Assembly: GCF_013523055.1 (NCBI RefSeq)
Contig: NZ_JAAMQM010000005.1
Location: 62,001 to 126,000, forward strand
DNA length: 64,000 nt
From: Pseudomonas capeferrum
GTDB taxonomy: Bacteria; Pseudomonadota; Gammaproteobacteria; Pseudomonadales; Pseudomonadaceae
Direction: 5' to 3'
Within the stretch, counting starts at the first letter, position 1; each line of letters starts with the position of its first letter. The notes beneath the pieces were generated by a model. It saw only the letters and a list, made by a program, of their open reading frames with translations. It was not told where the DNA came from and made no database searches. Shown piece by piece: positions 28,094-36,918 of this stretch. The position numbers and the translations under genes were made by a program.

Positions 28094-28726
28094 ATGCGCG
28101 GCATGCACATCTCTCCTGATCACCCATCGCTGTCCCTGATTGTCGATGACCTGGCCACCCGTGGCTGGTCGCAACAGCAATTGGTCTTGCCCGACGGCCT
28201 GGTCCAGGCCCTGGCGGACGAATGCCGCCTGCGTGCCGCGCAAGGCGAGCTGAGCCCTGCCGGCGTGGGCCGTGGCGCCGCCCAGGAGGTGCGCGAGAAT
28301 GTCCGGGGCGATCGCATCCAGTGGCTGGAACAGGGCGAATCCGAAACCTGCGACCTCTATCTCGAGATCATGGACAGCCTGCGACTGTCGCTCAATCGCG
28401 GCCTGTTCCTGGGGCTGGAGGATTTCGAGTGCCACTTTGCCCTGTATCCGCCGGGTGCGTTCTATCGCCGACATGTCGACCGTTTTCGCGACGATGACCG
28501 GCGCATGGTATCGGCGATCATCTACCTCAACGAGGGGTGGGCGCCGGAGGAAGGCGGGCAGTTGCGCATGAGCCTGCCGGACGGCGTCGAGCACGACGTG
28601 CAACCTGAAGCAGGGTGCCTGGCGGTATTCCTGTCGGGCGACATTCCCCACGAAGTCTTGCCGGCACGTCGGGATCGCCTGTCCTTGACGGGCTGGTTTC
28701 GGCGCCGTGGCAATGATCCTTTCTGA
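28094..28726 (+). CDS. 2OG-Fe(II) dioxygenase (prolyl 4-hydroxylase-like)
   Basis: About 210 residues with the double-stranded beta-helix fold of 2-oxoglutarate/iron dioxygenases. The iron ligands are HVD in FYRRHVDRFRDD and the distal His in SGDIPHEVLPA, and the 2OG-binding Arg is in RDRLSLTGWFRR. YLNEGW-APEEGGQLRMSL is also characteristic. Three in-frame ATGs (28085, 28094, 28103) are possible and none has an ideal ribosome-binding site; 28094 is a compromise. It overlaps the next gene by 14 bp. The likely substrate is a protein or small metabolite, unknown. Confidence 0.8.
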   Translation: MRGMHISPDHPSLSLIVDDLATRGWSQQQLVLPDGLVQALADECRLRAAQGELSPAGVGRGAAQEVRENVRGDRIQWLEQGESETCDLYLEIMDSLRLSLNRGLFLGLEDFECHFALYPPGAFYRRHVDRFRDDDRRMVSAIIYLNEGWAPEEGGQLRMSLPDGVEHDVQPEAGCLAVFLSGDIPHEVLPARRDRLSLTGWFRRRGNDPF

Positions 28727-29219
28727 GTACCCCAAGGTCCTGGTCAGCGCCTGCCTGCTGGGGCGGCCGGTGCGCTATGACGGGCGCGCCAGTGGCCATC
28801 CGGACCTGCTGCGGCGCTGGCAGGTCGAGGGGCGGGTGGTGGCGCTGTGTCCAGAGGTCGCTGGCGGCCTGCCTACGCCACGACCGCCCGCGGAGATTCC
28901 TGGCGGGCAGGGCCTTGCGGTGATCGAGGGAAAGGCGTGCGTGGTCACAGTCGATGGCGAGGATGTCAGCGAGGCTTTTCTGTGCGGCGCCAGGCAAGCC
29001 TTGGCGCTGGTGCGCCGACATGGCATCCGGGTGGCGATCCTCAAGTCCGGTAGCCCATCCTGCGGCAATCGCCTGACATATGACGGCAGCTTCAATGGCG
29101 TGAAAGTGCCCGGCGAAGGAGTGGCCGCCGCGATGTTGCGGCGCGAAGGCATTCAGGTCTTCAGCGAACTCGAACTGGAAGAGGCGCAGCGTGCGCTGAT
29201 GAGCCTGGAATCCTTATGA
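28713..29219 (+). CDS. DUF523 family protein
   Basis: A 168-residue DUF523 protein. Family marks are VSACLLGRPVRYDG near the N-terminus, ALCPEVAGGLPTPRPPAEI, and SGSPSCG with FNG-VKVPGEGV. The conserved cysteines suggest a metal or cluster site or a thiol enzyme, but no activity is established. The ATG at 28713 was chosen (GTG at 28707 is an alternative). The overlap with the upstream dioxygenase suggests co-translation. Confidence 0.85.
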   Translation: MILSEYPKVLVSACLLGRPVRYDGRASGHPDLLRRWQVEGRVVALCPEVAGGLPTPRPPAEIPGGQGLAVIEGKACVVTVDGEDVSEAFLCGARQALALVRRHGIRVAILKSGSPSCGNRLTYDGSFNGVKVPGEGVAAAMLRREGIQVFSELELEEAQRALMSLESL

Positions 29220-29223
29220 AGCT

Positions 29224-29274
29224 CATGGCCTCGTCGCGGGTGGTCCGGCATTCCGGCAAGCCCGCGATGATGCC
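29224..29274. repeat. Degenerate REP element
   Basis: GGCCTCGTCGCGGG near 29228 and CAAGCCCGCGATGATGCC near 29257 resemble REP arms with a replaced middle, just after the DUF523 gene. It is a decayed copy of the REPIN family. Confidence 0.5.
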
Positions 29275-29283
29275 ATCCAAACG

Positions 29284-29784
29284 CTAAGGTGCGAGTTGTT
29301 CTCCAGCGACCTGTTGCACCGGATTTTCCAGCCACTTGCGTTCCATGGCCGCCAGGCGACCGTCATCCATGATCCGCTGCAGCGCGTTGTTGAGCGCGCT
29401 TTCGAACGCCGGGTTGTCTTTCTGGAAAGGAATTACCAACGACTGTCGGCTGTAGGGATGGCTGGTGTCGAGCGGTGCCTGTGACGCCTGTTCAGCGTTG
29501 GACTGATTCAAGGCGATATCGTACTTGCCGTTTTCCACACCCGGCAGGAGCTCCTGGGCAGGGGTTTCGATGAATTCGGCACGCACATCCAGCTCTTGCG
29601 CCAGAGCCTGGCCCAGCTCGATTTCGAAGCCGGTCAGGTGCTCGTCCTTCTTGAAGGTGTAGGGGGGTGTATCCGCCAGAACGGCGATGCGCAGCTCCCC
29701 TCGGTCGTTGACTTCGTCGATCAGCTCGGCTTGAGCCCATGGGCTGATGAGGACGGCTAGTAGCAGGCCAGTGGTCAAACGCAT
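29284..29784 (-). CDS. Shortened amino-acid ABC-type substrate-binding protein
   Basis: A 166-residue exported protein of the bacterial extracellular solute-binding family 3. The signal peptide is about residues 1-19 (ending AQA). ELRIAVLADTPPYTFKKDE, LTGFEIELGQALAQEL and PGVENGKYDIAL match lobe 1. After about residue 120 the sequence passes straight to the C-terminal helix (NALQRIMDDGRLAAMERKWL), so most of the second lobe, roughly 90 residues in normal 250-residue members, is missing. The frame is intact and has a signal peptide, so it may be a functional mini-binding protein rather than debris. No transporter genes are adjacent. Confidence 0.7.
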   Translation of the reverse strand: MRLTTGLLLAVLISPWAQAELIDEVNDRGELRIAVLADTPPYTFKKDEHLTGFEIELGQALAQELDVRAEFIETPAQELLPGVENGKYDIALNQSNAEQASQAPLDTSHPYSRQSLVIPFQKDNPAFESALNNALQRIMDDGRLAAMERKWLENPVQQVAGEQLAP

Positions 29785-30022
29785 GATTGCCCCTTCTTGT
29801 TCGGCAGATGAGTGGCACTTGCCGAGGCTTTTTTATCCCACGCTCCGGTCAAGCGAGGCTATGACCTCAAGTCCGTGCCGATGTTTGGGCTGGGACGCGA
29901 TTTTTCTTGCTTCGACACTAGTCGCCGAAGGCGTAGTCGCACGTGTTCGTGCACATGATCTGAGGTATCAACGAAAAGGTCGGCGACGGCCTGATGCCAG
30001 TCAGCTAGAAAATATCATTTGA

Positions 30023-30219
30023 TTCAAATGCTGGAGCTTGGCCTTCGGCTTCTGGAATCTTCTGTGAAGCTGACGGCCTCATCGCGGGACAAGCCCGTTC
30101 GCCACCGGGATTGTGTCTTGGCTACACCGCGCACCAGTAGCGAGTGGGCTTGCCCCGCGATTGAGGCCGTTAGCATCATGAAAAGCTCAAGAGCTGCCAA
30201 GCGAGCTTCAGCATTTGAA
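30023..30219. repeat. Composite palindromic element with REPIN core (copy 1)
   Basis: Outer arms TTCAAATGCTG (30023-30033) and CAGCATTTGAA (30209-30219) are perfect complements. An inner REPIN (about 30073-30170) has GGCCTCATCGCGGGACAAGC on the left and TGCCCCGCGATTGAGGCC on the right. The whole 197-bp block is an imperfect palindrome. It resembles the elements at 49661-49757 and 54849-55040. Confidence 0.7.
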
Positions 30220-30521
30220 AATCGAACGCTTTTCTTGGCTGGCTGGCATTAGCCCGATGGCTGCCTTTTGTCTGTAGCTCATGGGAAAATCACCTTCGTC
30301 TACCTGAGATCACTTTCTACCACTGCTTTTTCCATGATGATGGTGCGCTCGGTAATCCTGAGCGTTCGTTGTTCGCAAAGCAGTGACCACTATCCGACTG
30401 ATCGCGGGTGCATCCTCGCTGTTTGCGAGTCGTACCTGGCATTCCATGCTCATCACCGATTGAGTTGGGAATGAAGGCAATAGTGTGGGTCGGTTCCGGT
30501 GCCCGAGCGAGACGCATAAAA
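30220..30521. other. Gene-free stretch upstream of the serA terminator
   Basis: Together with 29785-30022 this leaves two non-coding stretches around the palindromic element. Short open frames here overlap the terminator or the repeat and look like no family. I see no gene or clear regulatory motif. Confidence 0.5.
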
Positions 30522-30551
30522 AAATCCGATGCCAGTTCAGGCATCGGATTT
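30522..30551 (-). terminator. Intrinsic terminator of serA
   Basis: AAATCCGATGCC (30522-30533) and GGCATCGGATTT (30540-30551) form a perfect 12-bp stem with a 6-nt loop. In the minus direction it is followed by a run of T residues (A-rich on the plus strand at 30518-30524), about 85 bp after the serA stop. Confidence 0.9.
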
Positions 30552-30636
30552 CGATTTCTTGCAGCCAAAGGTCAAGCGAGATGGCTCAACTGATCGGCCT
30601 CAGGCCATTGGCCTCCCTTCGCTGCGCAGTAACGGC

Positions 30637-31866
30637 TCAGAAAAGGACGCGGGAACGGATAGTGCCCTTCACGTGCTGCAGTTTTTCTTGGGCCAGATCC
30701 GAATACTCGGCGTCAACGTCGATGACCACGTAGCCCACTTTCTCGTCGGTCTGCAGGAACTGACCGGAGATGTTGATCCCGTTCTCGGCAAAGACCTTGT
30801 TGATCTCGCTGAGTACGCCAGGGATGTTTTCGTGAATGTGCAGCAGGCGGTGCTTGCCCGGGTGCGCCGGCAGGGCCACTTCCGGGAAGTTGACCGAGGA
30901 TACCGAAGTACCGTTGTCGCTGTACTTGACCAGCTTCTCTGCCACTTCCAGGCCGATGTTGGCCTGGGCCTCGGCAGTGGAGCCGCCGATATGCGGGGTC
31001 AGGATGACGTTGTCGAGGCCGCGCAGCGGGCTTTCGAACTCTTCGTCGTTGGAGCGTGGCTCTACCGGGAAGACGTCGATGGCGGCGCCGATCAGGTGCT
31101 GGTCCTTGATGGCATTGGCCAGGTGATCGAGCTCGACCACGGTACCGCGCGCGGCGTTGATCAGGATCGCGCCTTTCTTCATCGCGCGGATTTCCTTCTC
31201 GCCGATCATCCACTGGGTGGAAGGCAGTTCGGGAACGTGCAGCGAGACGATATCGGCCAGGCCCAGCAGCTCGTTCAGGCTGCCGACCTGGGTGGCGTTG
31301 CCCAATGGCAGCTTGGTCAGCGTGTCATAGAAGTACACCTGCATGCCCAGGCTCTCGGCCAGCACGGACAGCTGCGTGCCGATGGAGCCGTAGCCGACGA
31401 TGCCGAGCTTCTTGCCACGAATCTCGAAAGAATTGGCCGCGCTCTTGATCCAGCCGCCACGGTGGCAGGAGGCGTTCTTCTCCGGGATGCCGCGCAGCAG
31501 CAGAATGGCCTCGGCCAGTACCAGTTCGGCGACCGAACGGGTGTTGGAGTAAGGCGCGTTGAACACGGCGATACCGCGTTCGCGAGCGGCGTTCAGGTCG
31601 ACCTGGTTGGTGCCGATGCAGAAGCAGCCGACGGCGACCAGCTTCTTCGCACAGCCGAAAACTTCATCGGTCAGCTGGGTGCGAGAGCGAATGCCGATGA
31701 AGTGGGCCTCGGCGATCTTTTCCTTCAGCTCGGCTTCCGGCAGGGAACCCTTGTGGTACTCGATGTTGGTGTACCCGGCAGCCTTGAGGGTATCCACTGC
31801 GTTCTGGTGGACGCCTTCGAGAAGAAGGAACCTGATCTTGCTCTTGTCGAGAGAAGTCTTGCTCAT
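30637..31866 (-). CDS. serA: D-3-phosphoglycerate dehydrogenase
   Basis: A 409-residue NAD-dependent dehydrogenase, the first enzyme of serine biosynthesis. The Rossmann motif is GIVGYGSIGTQLS (about residues 157-169). Catalytic Arg is in INAARGTVVE, Glu in FPVEP, and His in TPHIGGSTAEAQ. The C-terminal ACT domain (about 335-409, LLHIHENIPGVLSEINKVF) mediates serine feedback. Like the E. coli type, it can also reduce 2-oxoglutarate to D-2-hydroxyglutarate. The enzyme that removes that product is encoded divergently 172 bp away. Confidence 0.96.
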   Translation of the reverse strand: MSKTSLDKSKIRFLLLEGVHQNAVDTLKAAGYTNIEYHKGSLPEAELKEKIAEAHFIGIRSRTQLTDEVFGCAKKLVAVGCFCIGTNQVDLNAARERGIAVFNAPYSNTRSVAELVLAEAILLLRGIPEKNASCHRGGWIKSAANSFEIRGKKLGIVGYGSIGTQLSVLAESLGMQVYFYDTLTKLPLGNATQVGSLNELLGLADIVSLHVPELPSTQWMIGEKEIRAMKKGAILINAARGTVVELDHLANAIKDQHLIGAAIDVFPVEPRSNDEEFESPLRGLDNVILTPHIGGSTAEAQANIGLEVAEKLVKYSDNGTSVSSVNFPEVALPAHPGKHRLLHIHENIPGVLSEINKVFAENGINISGQFLQTDEKVGYVVIDVDAEYSDLAQEKLQHVKGTIRSRVLF

Positions 31867-32038
31867 CTGCGTAAACCTGTGTCCCGGAGATATGAAATGG
31901 CAGGGAAGTGAAGCGGCGCGGCGTCGGCCTTAGCACGAACAGCGGGAGGGCCATGCTACCATACGCGACACAGACTGAGCTGTTCGAGACAGGTGAAGAC
32001 TGCTCAGGGTGACTATGAATGGTTCGAGAGTTCAACCT

Positions 32039-33436
32039 ATGACGCATGCTGCCGTACTTGATGAACTGGTGACGCTGGTCGACCCTGGCAAGCTGCTCAC
32101 CGACCCGGCCTCTCTCGACGCCTATGGCAAGGATTGGACCCGCCAGTTCCCTCCCGCGCCCCTGGCCATTGTCTTCCCCAAGTCCGCCGAACAGCTGCAG
32201 GCCATCGTCCTCTGGGCCAACCGCCACCGCGTGGCGCTGGTGCCCTCGGGCGGGCGCACCGGCTTGTCCGCGGGCGCGGTGGCGGCCAATGGCGAGGTCG
32301 TGGTGTCCTTCGACTACATGAACCGCATCCTCGATTTCAATGCCTTCGATCGCACCGTCGTCTGCGAGCCGGGTGTCGTTACCCGGCAGTTGCAAGCGTT
32401 CGCCGAAGAGCATGGGCTCTACTACCCGGTCGACTTCGCATCCTCCGGTTCCAGCCAGATCGGCGGCAACATCGGCACCAATGCAGGTGGCATCAAGGTC
32501 ATTCGCTATGGCATGACTCGCAATTGGGTTGCCGGCCTCAAGGTCGTCACCGGCAAGGGCGAGCTGCTGGAGCTCAACAAGAACCTGATCAAGAACGCCA
32601 CCGGCTACGATCTACGCCAATTGTTCATCGGCGCCGAGGGCACGCTGGGCTTCGTGGTGGAAGCGACCATGCGCCTGGACCGCACGCCCCGCAATCTTAC
32701 GGCCATGGTGCTGGGTACGCCGGATTTCGATTCGATCATGCCCGTGTTGCATGCATTCCAGGGCAAGCTGGACCTGACCGCGTTCGAATTCTTCTCCGAC
32801 AAGGCCCTGGCCAAGGTGCTCGCGCGGGGCGATGTCCCCGCGCCCTTCGCGACCGATTGCCCCTTCTATGCGCTTCTGGAGTTCGAGGCCGTCAACGAGG
32901 AAGTGGCCGACACTGCCCTGGCGACCTTCGAGCAGTGCGTCGAGGAAGGCTGGGTGCTCGATGGCGTGATGAGCCAGAGCGAGACCCAGCTGCGCAATCT
33001 GTGGAAACTGCGGGAGTACATCTCTGAAACCATCTCGCACTGGACGCCGTACAAGAACGACATCTCGGTCACCGTTTCCAAGGTGCCGGCCTTTCTGCGG
33101 GAAATCGACGCCATCGTGGGCGAGCACTACCCGCACTTCGAGGTCGTCTGGTACGGCCATATCGGTGACGGCAACCTGCACCTGAACATCCTCAAGCCCG
33201 ATGACCTGGACAAGGAGACGTTCTTCGCAACCTGCGCCAAGGTCAATCAATGGGTCTTCCAGATCGTCCAGCGCTACGACGGTTCGATCTCGGCCGAGCA
33301 TGGCGTCGGCATGACCAAGCGCGATTACCTGGGCTATAGCCGTTCGCCCGAAGAGATTGCCTGCATGAAAGCGATCAAGGCGGTTTTCGATCCAAACGGC
33401 ATCATGAATCCGGGTAAGATCTTCGCTCCCGATTGA
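32039..33436 (+). CDS. D-2-hydroxyglutarate dehydrogenase (FAD-linked)
   Basis: A 465-residue FAD-linked oxidase of the D2HGDH/GlcD family. The FAD-binding PCMH domain (about 40-215) contains VPSGGRTGLSAGAV and SSGSSQIGGNIGTNAGGIKV. The C-terminal domain contains WYGHIGDGNLHLNIL and SAEHGVGMTKRDYL. Oxidising D-2-hydroxyglutarate back to 2-oxoglutarate pulls the SerA reaction forward, a coupling demonstrated in P. stutzeri. ATGs at 32015 and 32039 are both possible. I chose 32039 because known family members start MTxAAxIDEL; 32015 has the better Shine-Dalgarno (AGGG). Confidence 0.88.
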   Translation: MTHAAVLDELVTLVDPGKLLTDPASLDAYGKDWTRQFPPAPLAIVFPKSAEQLQAIVLWANRHRVALVPSGGRTGLSAGAVAANGEVVVSFDYMNRILDFNAFDRTVVCEPGVVTRQLQAFAEEHGLYYPVDFASSGSSQIGGNIGTNAGGIKVIRYGMTRNWVAGLKVVTGKGELLELNKNLIKNATGYDLRQLFIGAEGTLGFVVEATMRLDRTPRNLTAMVLGTPDFDSIMPVLHAFQGKLDLTAFEFFSDKALAKVLARGDVPAPFATDCPFYALLEFEAVNEEVADTALATFEQCVEEGWVLDGVMSQSETQLRNLWKLREYISETISHWTPYKNDISVTVSKVPAFLREIDAIVGEHYPHFEVVWYGHIGDGNLHLNILKPDDLDKETFFATCAKVNQWVFQIVQRYDGSISAEHGVGMTKRDYLGYSRSPEEIACMKAIKAVFDPNGIMNPGKIFAPD

Positions 33437-33465
33437 AAGCAGAACCCAACGCGCAGGAGTCGGCA

Positions 33466-34131
33466 ATGAGCTATCAGCATCAATACCTGGACGGTACCCG
33501 CATTCACTTTCCCCTGGGCAAGGTGGTGTGCATAGGCCGCAACTATGCCGAGCATGCCAGGGAGCTGGACAACCCCATTCCAACCGAGCCGCTGCTGTTC
33601 ATCAAGCCGGGCAGTTGCGTGGTGCCGCTGACAGGTGGGTTCAAGATCCCGGTTGATCGTGGCGCCGTGCATTACGAAGCGGAAATCGCCGTGTTGCTGG
33701 GCAAGCCACTGTCGACTCACCCCACTGAAGAAGAAGTGCGCGACGCGATTTCCGGCTTCGCCCCGGCACTGGACCTGACCTTGCGCGATGTCCAGGCCAA
33801 GCTCAAGGAAAAGGGCCTGCCGTGGGAGCTGTCCAAGTGCTTCGACGGGGCGTGCGTGCTGCCACCGTTCGTCTCCGCCGGCTTCTTCGAGGAGCCGACC
33901 GACATCGGTATCCGCCTGACCATCAATGACGAGGTTCGCCAGGACGGCAACAGCGCGATGATGCTCAACCCTATCGTGCCGATCATCCAGCACATTGCCG
34001 CGCATTTCACCCTGCAGCCGGGCGATGTGATCCTGACCGGTACGCCTGCTGGCGTCGGCCCCCTGAACCCGGGCGATGAGCTGGTGCTCGAACTACCCGG
34101 CGCGAGCCGCTTCGAAGGCCGCGTACTCTGA
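33466..34131 (+). CDS. Fumarylacetoacetate hydrolase (FAH)-family protein
   Basis: A 221-residue FAH-fold metal-dependent hydrolase or decarboxylase. The conserved core is VVCIGRNYAEHARELDNP, the metal-ligand region HYEAEIAVLLG and ALDLTLRDVQAKLKEKGLPW, and TGTPAGVGPLNPGD near the C-terminus. The small size fits acylpyruvase/oxaloacetate decarboxylase-type members. CAGGAG precedes the ATG at 33466. It follows the D2HGDH gene by 29 bp, probably in the same transcript. Exact substrate unknown. Confidence 0.87.
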   Translation: MSYQHQYLDGTRIHFPLGKVVCIGRNYAEHARELDNPIPTEPLLFIKPGSCVVPLTGGFKIPVDRGAVHYEAEIAVLLGKPLSTHPTEEEVRDAISGFAPALDLTLRDVQAKLKEKGLPWELSKCFDGACVLPPFVSAGFFEEPTDIGIRLTINDEVRQDGNSAMMLNPIVPIIQHIAAHFTLQPGDVILTGTPAGVGPLNPGDELVLELPGASRFEGRVL

Positions 34132-34140
34132 AACGAGAAT

Positions 34141-34163
34141 GATGACAGCCACGCACTGTCATC
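34141..34163 (+). terminator. 8-bp hairpin after the FAH-family gene
   Basis: GATGACAG (34141-34148) and CTGTCATC (34156-34163) pair perfectly across a 7-nt loop, nine bases after the stop. There is no strong T-tract. Confidence 0.5.
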
Positions 34164-34285
34164 GTTCGATTTGCCGCCTGGCAGTTTTGCCGTTTTTTTC
34201 ACACGCGATCCGGATAATGTGCCGGATGACTCTCCATGCCGCTGGCATGCGGTGAAATCGGCAAGACTTCAGGAAATCTCTGCTC

Positions 34286-35212
34286 ATGGCTGTCTCTTCC
34301 AGTGCCTCCAACCCCCCTGCGCGCAAGTCGCGCGTGTTTCTGCGCTGGCCGACCTGGCTCGCCGCGGCAGTTATAGTCGGCTGTGGCGTCTCGATGGCCA
34401 TGCACTGGGACGATCGTGGCCTGCTGTGGATCCAAGAGGGGCTGGAAAGCCATGCCGACAAGGTCGAGAGCGTCTGGCTGCCGGACTATCAGGTGGATAT
34501 CGACGCCAAGGTGTTGCCGGGCATGGCGGACGATGAAGCCTCCGATGTGGCCTTCAGCCCGCAGACCCGCAGCCTGTTTGCCGTGATGGGCAAGAATCCG
34601 TTTCTGGTCGAGTTGAGCCTGGATGGCGATGTCTTGCGCAAGATACCGCTGGTGGGCTGGAACAACCCCGAAGGTGTCGCGGTACTCGAGGATGGGCAAC
34701 TGGCGATCGTCGATGAGCGCAGCCACGACCTGACAGTGGTCAAGATCGACGCCGGCACGACTTCGCTCAATCGCGCCGATTTCCAGAGTCATGACCTGGG
34801 CGAGTCCGAAAACAGCAACAAGGGTTTCGAAGGTGTTGCCTGGGACCCTGCGCTTCAGCGCATCGTCATTGGTGAAGAGCGTCCGCCACGCCTCTTTGTC
34901 TGGAACCACGACGGACGTGGTCCGTTGACAGGCGTGAAGCAGGTATTGCCAGGCGCCGAGCTTGACCTGCGCAACCTGTCTGCCGTGGGCGTCGATCCTC
35001 GTACGGGGCATCTGCTGGTCCTGTCGGCGGACTCAAACATGCTCCTGGAGCTGGACGAGAAGGGTGAGCAGATCAGCTTCATGACGCTCCTGGGGGGCTT
35101 CAACGGCCTGCGCGACACCATACCAAGAGCCGAAGGGGTGGCCATGGATGACCAAGGCAACCTCTATATGGTCAGCGAACCGAACCTCTTCTACCGTTTT
35201 CGGAAAAACTGA
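34286..35212 (+). CDS. SdiA-regulated domain protein, membrane-anchored (first copy)
   Basis: A 308-residue protein with one N-terminal membrane segment (about residues 23-41) and a periplasmic beta-propeller of the SdiA-regulated (PF06977-type, E. coli YjiK-like) family. Repeated motifs are NPEGVAVLEDGQLAIVDE, NKGFEGVAWDPALQRIVI, DLRNLSAVGVDPRTGHLLVL and AEGVAMDDQGNLYMVSEPN. The ATG at 34286 follows AGGAAA. The next gene is a tandem paralogue. Possible roles are lactonase- or phytase-like binding; none is established. Confidence 0.8.
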   Translation: MAVSSSASNPPARKSRVFLRWPTWLAAAVIVGCGVSMAMHWDDRGLLWIQEGLESHADKVESVWLPDYQVDIDAKVLPGMADDEASDVAFSPQTRSLFAVMGKNPFLVELSLDGDVLRKIPLVGWNNPEGVAVLEDGQLAIVDERSHDLTVVKIDAGTTSLNRADFQSHDLGESENSNKGFEGVAWDPALQRIVIGEERPPRLFVWNHDGRGPLTGVKQVLPGAELDLRNLSAVGVDPRTGHLLVLSADSNMLLELDEKGEQISFMTLLGGFNGLRDTIPRAEGVAMDDQGNLYMVSEPNLFYRFRKN

Positions 35213-35301
35213 CTGCACTATCGGGTTTTCCAGATGATGGCATTAAGCTTTACTTCAGCTATCCGTGGTTAGATTGCCTATCCACAAGCCGAGTCCGTTC
35301 A

Positions 35302-36213
35302 ATGCGTCATCGTCTGCTTCGCCTGCCTTTCGTTCTTGTTCCGTTTCTGTGCGCACTGCTGCTCGCCGGCGTCGTCGGGCAGGAATTTCGCCTGTTCGAG
35401 CGCGGATGGTTCAACCTCAAGACCTGGTGGAGCCCCGCCGAATACAGCATAGGGCTGGATCGCTATCGGGTGGTCGTCGAAAGGCAACCGGTCGAAGGGC
35501 TGGACGATGATATCTCGGCCCTGACCTACGATCCCGACCGCAAGACACTGTTCACCGTCACCAACGCACGCCCCGAGCTGATCGAACTGTCATTGGACGG
35601 ACGTATTCTCAGGCGCGTGCCATTGATCGGCTTTGGTGATCCGGAAGCGGTGGAGTACGTCGGTCCCGATTCATTCGTCATCACTGACGAACGCCAGCAG
35701 CGTCTGATCCGCGTTCAACTGAAGGAGGACACTCAGGTTCTGAATGCCGGGGAGGCCGAACAACTCAGCCTGGGCATCGGCCTGAACGGTAACAAAGGCT
35801 TCGAAGGCCTGGCCTACGATTCGACGGGCAAGCGCCTGTTCGTGGCCAAGGAACGCGACCCCTTGCTGATCTACGAGGTGCATGGCTTTCCTCACGTGAA
35901 CCCCGAGCAGCCTTACGCCGTGCATGTGGTGCAGGACAGCAAGCGCGACTCGCGGCTGTTCGTGCGTGATCTCTCCAGCTTGCAGTTCGACGAACGCAGC
36001 GGGCATCTGCTGGCGTTGTCGGACGAGTCGAGACTGGTCGTGGAACTGGATGTGAAAGGACGACCGCTGAGCACGCTTTCGCTGCTCAAGGGTTTCCACG
36101 GCCTGCGCAAGACCGTGCCGCAGGCGGAAGGGATTGCCATGGATGAAGCGGGCACGCTCTACCTGGTCAGTGAGCCGAATCTGTTCTATGTGTTCAGGCA
36201 ACCGGTGGAGTGA
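35302..36213 (+). CDS. SdiA-regulated domain protein, membrane-anchored (second copy)
   Basis: A 303-residue paralogue of the preceding gene with an N-terminal membrane or signal segment (about residues 8-26). The propeller motifs recur: DPEAVEYVGPDSFVITDE, NKGFEGLAYDSTGKRLFV, DLSSLQFDERSGHLLAL and AEGIAMDEAGTLYLVSEPN. The N-terminal anchors differ while the propellers align along their length, so the two arose by tandem duplication and diverged. The last codons run into a strong hairpin shared with convergent rpiA. Confidence 0.8.
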   Translation: MRHRLLRLPFVLVPFLCALLLAGVVGQEFRLFERGWFNLKTWWSPAEYSIGLDRYRVVVERQPVEGLDDDISALTYDPDRKTLFTVTNARPELIELSLDGRILRRVPLIGFGDPEAVEYVGPDSFVITDERQQRLIRVQLKEDTQVLNAGEAEQLSLGIGLNGNKGFEGLAYDSTGKRLFVAKERDPLLIYEVHGFPHVNPEQPYAVHVVQDSKRDSRLFVRDLSSLQFDERSGHLLALSDESRLVVELDVKGRPLSTLSLLKGFHGLRKTVPQAEGIAMDEAGTLYLVSEPNLFYVFRQPVE

Positions 36214-36240
36214 CCGGTTGCCTGGGGACGCCGAGGCGTC
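36196..36240. terminator. Bidirectional hairpins between the SdiA-regulated gene and rpiA
   Basis: AGGCAACCGG (36196-36205) and CCGGTTGCCT (36214-36223) form a 10-bp stem spanning the stop codon of the plus-strand gene. A second stem, GACGCC-GA-GGCGTC (36227-36240), lies just before the rpiA stop. The convergent genes probably share them. Confidence 0.65.
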
Positions 36241-36246
36241 TGCGGG

Positions 36247-36918
36247 TCAGACCTTGAGGGTCTTGACGCCTTCGGCGGTGCCCAGCAACAGCAGGTCCGC
36301 GGGCCGTGCCGCGAACAGGCCGTTGGTGACCACGCCGACGATAGCGTTGATCTGAGCTTCCAGGGCGACCGGATCGACGATCTGCAGGTTGTGTACATCC
36401 AGGATGACGTTGCCGTTGTCGGTCACCACGCCTTCACGGTAGACCGGATCACCGCCCAGCTTGACCAACTGGCGCGCCACGTGGCTGCGCGCCATCGGGA
36501 TCACTTCCACGGGCAGCGGGAAGGCGCCTAGGACAGGTACCAGCTTGCTGGCGTCGGCGATGCAGATAAAGGTCTTGGCCACCGCGGCGACGATCTTCTC
36601 GCGCGTCAGGGCCGCACCGCCGCCCTTGACCAGGTGCAGACGTTCATCGCTCTCGTCCGCGCCGTCCACGTAGAACTCCAGCTCGCTGACGGCATTGAGC
36701 TCGTATACCGGGATGCCATGGCCCTTGAGACGCGAAGCAGTAGCCTCGGAGCTCGCCACCGCGCCGTCGAAGGCCGTCTTGTGCTGGGCCAGGGCGTCGA
36801 TGAAGAAGTTCGCTGTGGACCCGGTGCCCACGCCGACGACGCTCTTGACGTCCAGCTTGGGCAGAATGAAGTCGACAGCGGCCTGGGCGACAGCCTGTTT
36901 GAGTTGGTCCTGGGTCAT
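36247..36918 (-). CDS. rpiA: Ribose-5-phosphate isomerase A
   Basis: A 223-residue cytoplasmic enzyme interconverting ribose-5-phosphate and ribulose-5-phosphate in the pentose phosphate pathway. Conserved motifs are [45 protein letters not shown] and [12 protein letters not shown]. Length is normal. It is divergent from ilvA, with 145 bp between them, the standard Pseudomonas order. Confidence 0.95.
   Translation of the reverse strand: MTQDQLKQAVAQAAVDFILPKLDVKSVVGVGTGSTANFFIDALAQHKTAFDGAVASSEATASRLKGHGIPVYELNAVSELEFYVDGADESDERLHLVKGGGAALTREKIVAAVAKTFICIADASKLVPVLGAFPLPVEVIPMARSHVARQLVKLGGDPVYREGVVTDNGNVILDVHNLQIVDPVALEAQINAIVGVVTNGLFAARPADLLLLGTAEGVKTLKV

Noticed and set aside
30317..30568. 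83-codon minus-strand frame upstream of the serA terminator
   Set aside because: It spans the serA terminator stem, lacks a ribosome-binding site and resembles nothing known.
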